64,000 bases of DNA, from the NCBI RefSeq assembly GCF_028372415.1, contig NC_092872.1:517452224-517516223 (forward strand). Reading direction: 5' to 3'. The notes beneath the pieces were generated by a model that saw nothing but the letters and a program-made list of their open reading frames with translations, searched no databases and had not been told where the DNA came from. The translations under genes and the position numbers were made by a program. Numbering within the stretch: position 1 is the stretch's first letter; the number at the start of each line of letters is the position of its first letter. Origin of the DNA: Notamacropus eugenii (lineage: Eukaryota > Chordata > Mammalia > Diprotodontia > Macropodidae). This document shows, one piece after another, positions 57,595-64,000 of this stretch.

Positions 57595-57920
57595 CCTCGG
57601 AAAACCATAATGCGGAGAACCAGAGACCAGGAGCCAGGAGATCTAGGTTCTATGCCTGGTTCTGTCACTTAGGTTGCTTGGAGCAAGTCCCTTACCTTCT
57701 CTAGAAGCCTCGGTTTATTCATTTATAGAATGAAAGGGCTGACCTAAATGCTCCCTAAGGCTCCCTCCATCCCTGACAGGTCCCTTCCAGCTTTGACCTC
57801 CCTGTGTTCTATTTGTGGTTCCTCCAAACATGACAATCAGTATTCCCATCTGTTAAAAAAAAAATGAGTTTGGACTATATGACTTCTATGGTTCCTTCCA
57901 GCTCTAACTGTACTTTCCTA
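57595..57920 (+). repeat. MIR-like SINE and a second SINE tail
   Basis: 57600-57790 is a + strand SINE ('ggagatctaggttctatgcc', 'ggttctgtcacttag', 'tgaaagggctgacctaaatg', 'ctccctgac'). A second tail copy follows at 57795-57915 ('gacttctatggttccttccag'). From 57920 to 58290 nothing is assignable. Confidence 0.65.
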
Positions 57921-58294
57921 CGATCTCTGAAAGAGGTTATTGAACCTGTAACTTTCCTATGCGTCCTCTTCTCCTACTTGGGTTCAGCAATTCAACAGAC
58001 TTTTTATTCCAGATTTTCAAAGGTGCCTGCTGGGTTGGCCAAAATCTGTCTGGGGATGTGTCAGGGACCCACATCTCTTTTAAAAGATGCAGCATGGCAC
58101 ACCTGTTTTACCCTCCTGAATGCCTCATTTTCCTGTGGTCCAGTCACACCCCATTGTTACCCATGTTCCCATTAACAAACAAGCTAGCCCTTGTTATCTG
58201 TTGATATATTTTTCAGTGGTAAAATGTAAACTCCTCCTGCAACCCAACTCATTCCTGGGGAGCCCTTTCCACTATTATTTGGGAGAGTATAAAT

Positions 58295-58433
58295 CAGGGG
58301 TGAGGAACCTGCGACCTTGAGGCCACATGTGGCCCTCTAGGTCCTTGAGTGCATCCCTTTGACTGAATCCACACTTCACATGTGAGGAACTAGAGGGCCA
58401 CATGTGGCCTCGAGGCTGCAGATTCCCCACCTC
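58295..58433. mobile_element. Palindromic hAT-type MITE, internally deleted copy
   Basis: Starts CAGGGGTGAGGAACCTGCG and ends with its inverted complement (gaggctgcagattccccacc). The arms ggccacatgtggccctctag and agagggccacatgtggcctc are self-complementary. About 140 bp, shorter than the 193-bp copy at 13189 because the centre is lost. TIRs starting CAGGGG and an 8-bp target are typical of hAT elements; no clear target duplication is left. Confidence 0.8.
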
Positions 58434-58619
58434 CATCCAATATTAGCTTATGGGAAACAGAACTGAGAAGGTGTACTAGTGACAAGTTTTATTTCTATTT
58501 GGTTTGAAACATATTTTTGCGTATTTTCCGGTTTTAAGTTATGTACATCTTTAGTGTTCTTAGCATGGGAAATTGAGAGCTAATTGTGTACGTCCGGATC
58601 TTTTTCTCTAAAACTTCTG

Positions 58620-58815
58620 TTCTGATAATAATAATTCACATTTCAATAACATGGTATAGCTTACAAAGTGCTCTTCTCGTAAGTCATGGGAAGTAGGTAG
58701 TGCCAGTATGATAAACATCATTTTACAGATAAGGAAACTGAGGCCCAAGTTACTTGCCCTAGGTAGGGTGGCAGGGTTGATATTCCAACAGAGTTCTTTG
58801 GACGCTGAGTCCACT
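58620..58815 (-). repeat. MIR-family SINE
   Basis: Antisense MIR: tail region (cacatttcaataac, acaaagtgctcttctc), core 'attttacagataaggaaactgaggc', then ending before 'ctgagtccactgtg'. Confidence 0.8.
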
Positions 58816-58904
58816 GTGTTTTAGCTGAAGAGATTCAGATTATCGATGAGTCTTAAAAATAGGCAGTTCTTTGGGTTTTGTTTTTTGTTTTTCTATCCCA
58901 CAAT

Positions 58905-59165
58905 ACAGGAGTCAGCGTGGCATCATGGATAGAGTTCTGGACCTGGGGTGTGGGTTTAAATCCTACCGAAGGCACTTACTAGCTGTGTGACCCAGGACAA
59001 GGCACTGAACCTCCCTGACCCTCAGTTTTATCTTTTGTAAAGTGGATTAGTTTTAGCACCTATTTCATAGGGTTGCCATACCGAGGTTCCAGTGAGATTG
59101 TGTATGTAAAGTACTCTTCAAACTTGAGTTATAAATGTGAGTTATTATTGTTATTATTCACAGAA
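58905..59165 (+). repeat. tRNA-derived SINE with MIR-type tail
   Basis: Head 'gcgtggcatcatggatagag', box B-like 'gggtttaaatcc', core 'cttactagctgtgtgaccc', then 'agggttgccatacc' and a tail ending in (ttattattgtta). Near full length. Confidence 0.8.
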
Positions 59166-59174
59166 TCTCTGCTC

Positions 59175-59560
59175 TGCCCAGCTTTGTGTTCTGCCCTGGA
59201 GGGGTGGGTATGCAAGGAGAAATATGACACACAAAATCCCTGCCTTTATTGAGTGCACAATCAAGGGGCAGGGGGTGGAGGCGGGGTGGGAGGGGTGAGG
59301 GCAAATTCAAGATAAACAGACTTGATACTGACAATCCTGGGCCAAATTTATGTTAAGTGAAGCAGTCAGAGGCACTAGTAATCTCTAGGGTTGAAGGGAA
59401 TCTGGGAAGGCTTCCTAGTGGTGGTGGGATTGAATTAAGCCCTGAGTCAAGATGAGTAAGCAAAAGTTAAAAGAGAGGGGATATTCTACACAAAAGATAG
59501 TGTAACCAGAGTCACAAGGATGGCACATTGAGGGGACTATACCCTAAAACCCACAAAATG
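59175..59560 (-). mobile_element. L2 LINE fragment, antisense
   Basis: Reads as the reverse of the L2 3' end: 'ccctgcctttattgagtgca', 'gggaaggcttcctagtgg', 'tgggattgaattaagccctg', 'atattctac'. Its middle carries a G-rich run (59263-59302). Confidence 0.65.
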
Positions 59561-59579
59561 CAGGGGATTCACATCAGGG

Positions 59580-60665
<1,086 letters not shown>

Positions 60666-60739
60666 GTTCCAAGAGTGATATGTGAATATTGGCAGAAGAA
60701 CCCTTGGGCTTCCCATGTCCTTACCATGGAAAACATCTT

Positions 60740-60905
60740 GGACCAGAATTGGGAGACCTGAGTTTGAATCCTGGTTCTTCTACTGACTTGCTCTGTAACC
60801 TTGGGCAAGTCCATTCACTTGTTTGGGCTTCAGTTTCCCTATCTGTAAGTTGAGAGAAGCTGGACTGGAAGATCTGTAAGGGCCCTTTTAAGTCTAACAA
60901 ATGGT
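60740..60905 (+). repeat. MIR-like SINE, partial
   Basis: Visible parts: 'gggagacctgagtttgaatcc', 'cttgctctgtaaccttgggc', 'cagtttccctatctgtaag', 'gatctgtaagggcccttttaag'. It directly follows the 5' end of the ARF1 retrocopy. Confidence 0.75.
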
Positions 60906-61514
60906 TGAAGGAAGTGGGTGAGGCCAAGTTGAGGACAATTCTCCTTTTTTGACTCCTTTTTCCCTGCTTGGGGAGCAGAGATTATCTTCCCGGATCTAGG
61001 GATTTGCTTCTTGATTCCCAAGCAAGTAAGGGAAAGTGACAGACCAACCACAAACCACAGGCCCTAAAATAGATTTGGCTTTCACCACTCACCACACCCA
61101 GGCCTGGAAACTGAGTTCACTGCCCAGATGTGTCAGAGGCCTGGGCTGGAGCTTTCAAGATGGCAGGGGGTGGGGGCCCCTTCCTCCCAAGGTTGGAGCT
61201 TAAGCTAATAGTTTGGATTTACCCACTGCTGGCACTACTTCCTGCCTTTGTCAATAAGTTAGCCCTGGAGTTTGGGTTGCATTTTCCACTTTTTTTTAGA
61301 AATAGGAAATAGTCTCAGTCAGAAATAATACCTTGTCTCGGTTTCTAGCTCTCCTAAAAGCCAACCTATGCCAAAGAAGAAGTTAACACTGTACATGCCA
61401 ACCAGATAGGATGATGTTAAAGTTGCTTTCTGAGCTGTGTTGAGTGGGGGAATAAACAAAAGACACTTTTACACTTCACCAGATGAGTCCTCAAACAAAC
61501 TATAAGAGAACTGT

Positions 61515-61618
61515 TGTCTTCCAGTCCTGACTTTGCCTGTAACTTCTTGTATGACCCTCAGCAAATTATTTTTCTTCTCTGGGTCTTAGTTTCCTCATCT
61601 GTAAAATTAAGAGTTTAG
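61515..61618 (+). repeat. MIR-like SINE, partial
   Basis: Right half of a + strand SINE ('gtatgaccctcagcaaa', 'ttagtttcctcatctgtaaa') that is cut at 61620 by the antisense Mar-1 SINE. Confidence 0.7.
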
Positions 61619-61619
61619 A

Positions 61620-61865
61620 CTTGTTCAGTCATTTTTCAATTGTGTCTGACTCTTGGTGACCCCTTTTGGGGTTTTCTTGGCAAAGATAGCGGTTTGCCAT
61701 ATCCTTCTCCAGCTCATTTTACAGATGAGGAAACAGAGGCAAACAGGGTTAAGTGACTCGCCCAAGGTCACATAGCTAGTAAGTGTCAGGCCAAATTTGA
61801 ACTCAGGAAGATAAGTCTTTCTGACTCCAGATGCAGCCCTCTATCCACTGCACTATCTAGCAGCT
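61620..61865 (-). repeat. Mar-1-like SINE with BovB-type tail
   Basis: Minus-strand, nearly full-length. From low to high coordinate it shows the tail (gtctgactcttggtgaccc, cttggcaaagatagc, ccttctccagctcattttac), the MIR-like core (gatgaggaaac, gtcacatagctag) and the tRNA-derived head at the right end. It interrupts a MIR-like tail that ends at 61618. Confidence 0.85.
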
Positions 61866-62034
61866 AGTTTGGTCTAGGTAGTCTCTATAAGTCATCTTCT
61901 CCGTTCTAAGATCAATGACATTTTATGTTCTAAGTTTCCTTTCAGCACAGATATATTATGGTGTAAATTCTAAGGCATTCCTAGCTTATGGTTCCATGAA
62001 AACATGGCTTTCAAAAGCCAGGTATAGGGTAAGC

Positions 62035-62165
62035 AACTCCAACTGTTCAAGAGCAATATATCCTTTCCCCTCTCTGGGCCTCAATTTCCCCATTGTAAAA
62101 TGAGGGAATTAGACTGGTGATCTTCAAGTTTTATTTTAGCCCTAACATTATGTATTCTGTGTTCT
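62035..62165 (+). repeat. MIR-like SINE tail
   Basis: 'tctctgggcctcaatttcc', 'taaaatgagggaattagactgg' and a tail ending 'acattatgtattctgtgttc', partly duplicated. Confidence 0.65.
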
Positions 62166-62214
62166 AAGTTTCATTCCTGGTCAGACAGTCTGTGTTCCAT
62201 GTCGTAAAGACATT

Positions 62215-62640
62215 TCAAATCTAGAATTTTGGGTATTTTTCCTCTTTTCTTTAAAAAAGTTTCATTTAGTGTGTGTTTTTTTATACCAAAGAGAATCCTT
62301 TTTTTAAAATGACAAACAGAAACAATAAAATAAAACCAAATAATTGTGTCTAATTGAACACAACATCCTATACCCATTGCCTACCACATCTCTACAAAGA
62401 GGAGAAAAATGTATTTCATTGTTAGGTCTCTGGAAATAGGATTGGTCATAAGATCATTGCATCTAATTGGATTTCTGATTATTTCATTCTGCATCTTCAT
62501 CTCTATTAGTCGTTACGGATGTTATTTTCCTGTTCCACTTTCTTTGCTTTGTGTTATTAGTTCTTACACACCTGTATTCCTTATACTCGTCGTTTCTTTT
62601 GTAATACTTCAACAGATCTGTGATGTCATGGATGGGGGTG
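62215..62640 (-). mobile_element. L1 3' end remnant, antisense
   Basis: AT-rich block with the order of an antisense marsupial L1 3'UTR ('aaaaccaaataattgtg', 'acaacatcctatacccattg', 'ctctacaaagaggagaa', 'ataagatcattgcatc', 'cttcatctctattag'). The block up to about 63000 has no clear assignment; a 74-codon minus frame at 62660-62884 is not recognised. Confidence 0.5.
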
Positions 62641-63104
62641 CTCCCTTCAGTGATACACGTCATCCTGTGTGACTCTCATCCATAACCTCCTGTAAATTCT
62701 TCCCTTTTTTTTTACTAGGGACCTTCCTCTCATTCTTATGACATCTCAGTGTGGATCTCAGTAGAATATATGTACTCTCCATTGAGTTGTTCTTGCCAAG
62801 TGACTGGCCCATCTCTTTTTCCAGACATACTTCTTTAATGACATCCTTTGCTGTTGTTTCTCTGATACCTTTTCTCCTATGCAATTCTTTCTTGGTAATG
62901 TATTACAGTCAGCTTACACTGACCACGAACCTCCCCATTGCCTTTTGGGTGACCTTCAGCTTAAATTCTTCACAAATTGTGGTAGTTCATGACTAAACAG
63001 CAACATAATAACATTGGAAGAATATTTATATTTTTAAAAGGATGGACCTTTGTTTCAGGGAGAAGCTTGGAGGGGGGAGACTATCATTAAAAGCATTGCT
63101 TAAT

Positions 63105-63320
63105 TTTTCAAATGCAATCCAATGTGGGACAGAGGAAAGAGCCCTGACTATGGAATCAGAGGGCCTGGGATCATACTGTACCCCTGACACTTATTGAGTG
63201 ACCTTGAGCAATTCATTTTATATCCTTGGGCCTCAGTTTTCTCCGACTGATAATGAGGGGGTTGGAATTGATGGCTTCTTAAGTTTCTTCTAGTTCCAAG
63301 ATCCTGAGATCAAATCCACT
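63105..63320 (+). repeat. MIR-like SINE
   Basis: 'gtgggacagaggaaagagcc', 'gacacttattgagtgacctt', 'gggcctcagttttctc', 'ggggttggaattgatggc', 'cttctagttcc'. Near full length, + strand. Downstream (63320-63555) I see nothing assignable. Confidence 0.7.
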
Positions 63321-63559
63321 CTTCTCTTCCTGTTCAACCCTGAGCCCATCTCATTGTCTTTTTGAAGCATCCATACCTGTACTTCCTGAAGGACCAAGTC
63401 TTTGGGCTACACATTCAATACTATTTTGATCTGGGCCTTAGACTTTCTTTATCCACTTAGTTTTTCCCCATGTAGAAGACATATAGCACTACAGGATTCC
63501 ATTTCTTCCTGTAGCACAATTTGTTCCACCACTCCCCAATTGATAGACATTCATTTTGG

Positions 63560-63760
63560 TTCCAGTTTTAATGTTTTATGTTTTATGTTCTAATGTCCTT
63601 TTAACCCTATGTTTTAGGTTCTAAGGGCCTTTTCAGGGGCAATATTTTATGTTCCAACTTCTAAGGTCCCTCCCAGCGCTGACATTCTACATTCCATCTT
63701 CTAAGGTCTTTCTCAGCCCTAACATTCTATGTTCTGTGTTTTAAAGTGCCTTCTACTGTC
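63560..63760 (+). repeat. SINE-tail minisatellite
   Basis: Roughly five diverged copies of a 35-40 bp unit built on 'ttctaaggtccctcccagc' followed by 'ctgacattctacattcc'. The unit is the 3' tail common to the MIR-like SINEs of this window (ctctaaggtcccttccagctct and similar), amplified in tandem. Copies begin near 63588, 63618, 63655, 63698 and 63738. Confidence 0.7.
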
Positions 63761-64000
63761 ATCCTATGTCATGAATGCTCTGTGATTTTCAGAAGTAAAT
63801 GGAGTGATTCACATTCTGGCCCTGGTTGAATCACAATTACAGAACCTGTCGGTCTTGCTCCAAAGCATCTTCACCAGTTCCCATTAGTCATCACCAATTT
63901 GCTGTATCCATCGTAGATGACTGGAAGCTTGCAGATGAAGGCAGAATATGCTTTGTTATTTTCCTGCCTCTCCACTTCAAGACTGCCAGTATTCATACCA

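Overview
This window is vertebrate nuclear DNA and almost certainly marsupial. It is dense in retroposon debris of marsupial type: tRNA-derived SINEs whose tails resemble the 3' end of BovB/RTE LINEs (Mar-1-like), a second long tRNA-derived SINE of the type known from Australian marsupials (WSINE/WALLSI-like), many MIR, L2 and CR1/L3 fragments, L1 and 'half-L1' (HAL1) elements, and a palindromic hAT-type MITE. No bacterial features are present. The exact species cannot be fixed from the sequence.

The one host gene I can support is PTGIS (prostacyclin synthase, CYP8A1) on the + strand. Only its first coding exon (56737-56810) and the GC-rich promoter in front of it are in the window. The exon encodes a 25-residue N-terminal membrane anchor very close to human PTGIS and ends at a clean GTGAGT donor. 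Exon 2 is not visible, so 56811-64000 is taken as intron 1. It carries an antisense ARF1 retropseudogene (60382-60665), a MITE, an L2 copy, Mar-1 and MIR SINEs, an L1 remnant and a small SINE-tail minisatellite (63560-63760).

The 56.5 kb upstream of PTGIS is a gene-poor intergenic stretch. From left to right: broken antisense L1 ends (1-1960); an L2 with an L1 end inside it (3070-4735); two LTR fossils (about 6490-7140 and 14555-15119); a MITE and a hAT relic (13189-13665); SINE, L2 and MIR fields (15-24 kb and 28-40 kb); an L1 remnant next to a HAL1 copy that carries a poly(T) insertion with its own target-site duplication (24895-27430); a complete HAL1 with an exact 16-bp duplication (43524-46326); an old L1 that received two SINEs (46330-47340); a second MITE and a + strand L1 end (50593-51490); an L1/HAL1 5' end (52290-53560); CR1/L3 pieces (54-55.4 kb); and an L2 3' end that stops just before the PTGIS CpG-rich promoter.

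Long open frames elsewhere are chance, lie antisense in transposons, or run through simple repeats. Names for repeat families rest on recalled consensus features, not on a database search, and boundaries marked as approximate may be off by tens of bases.
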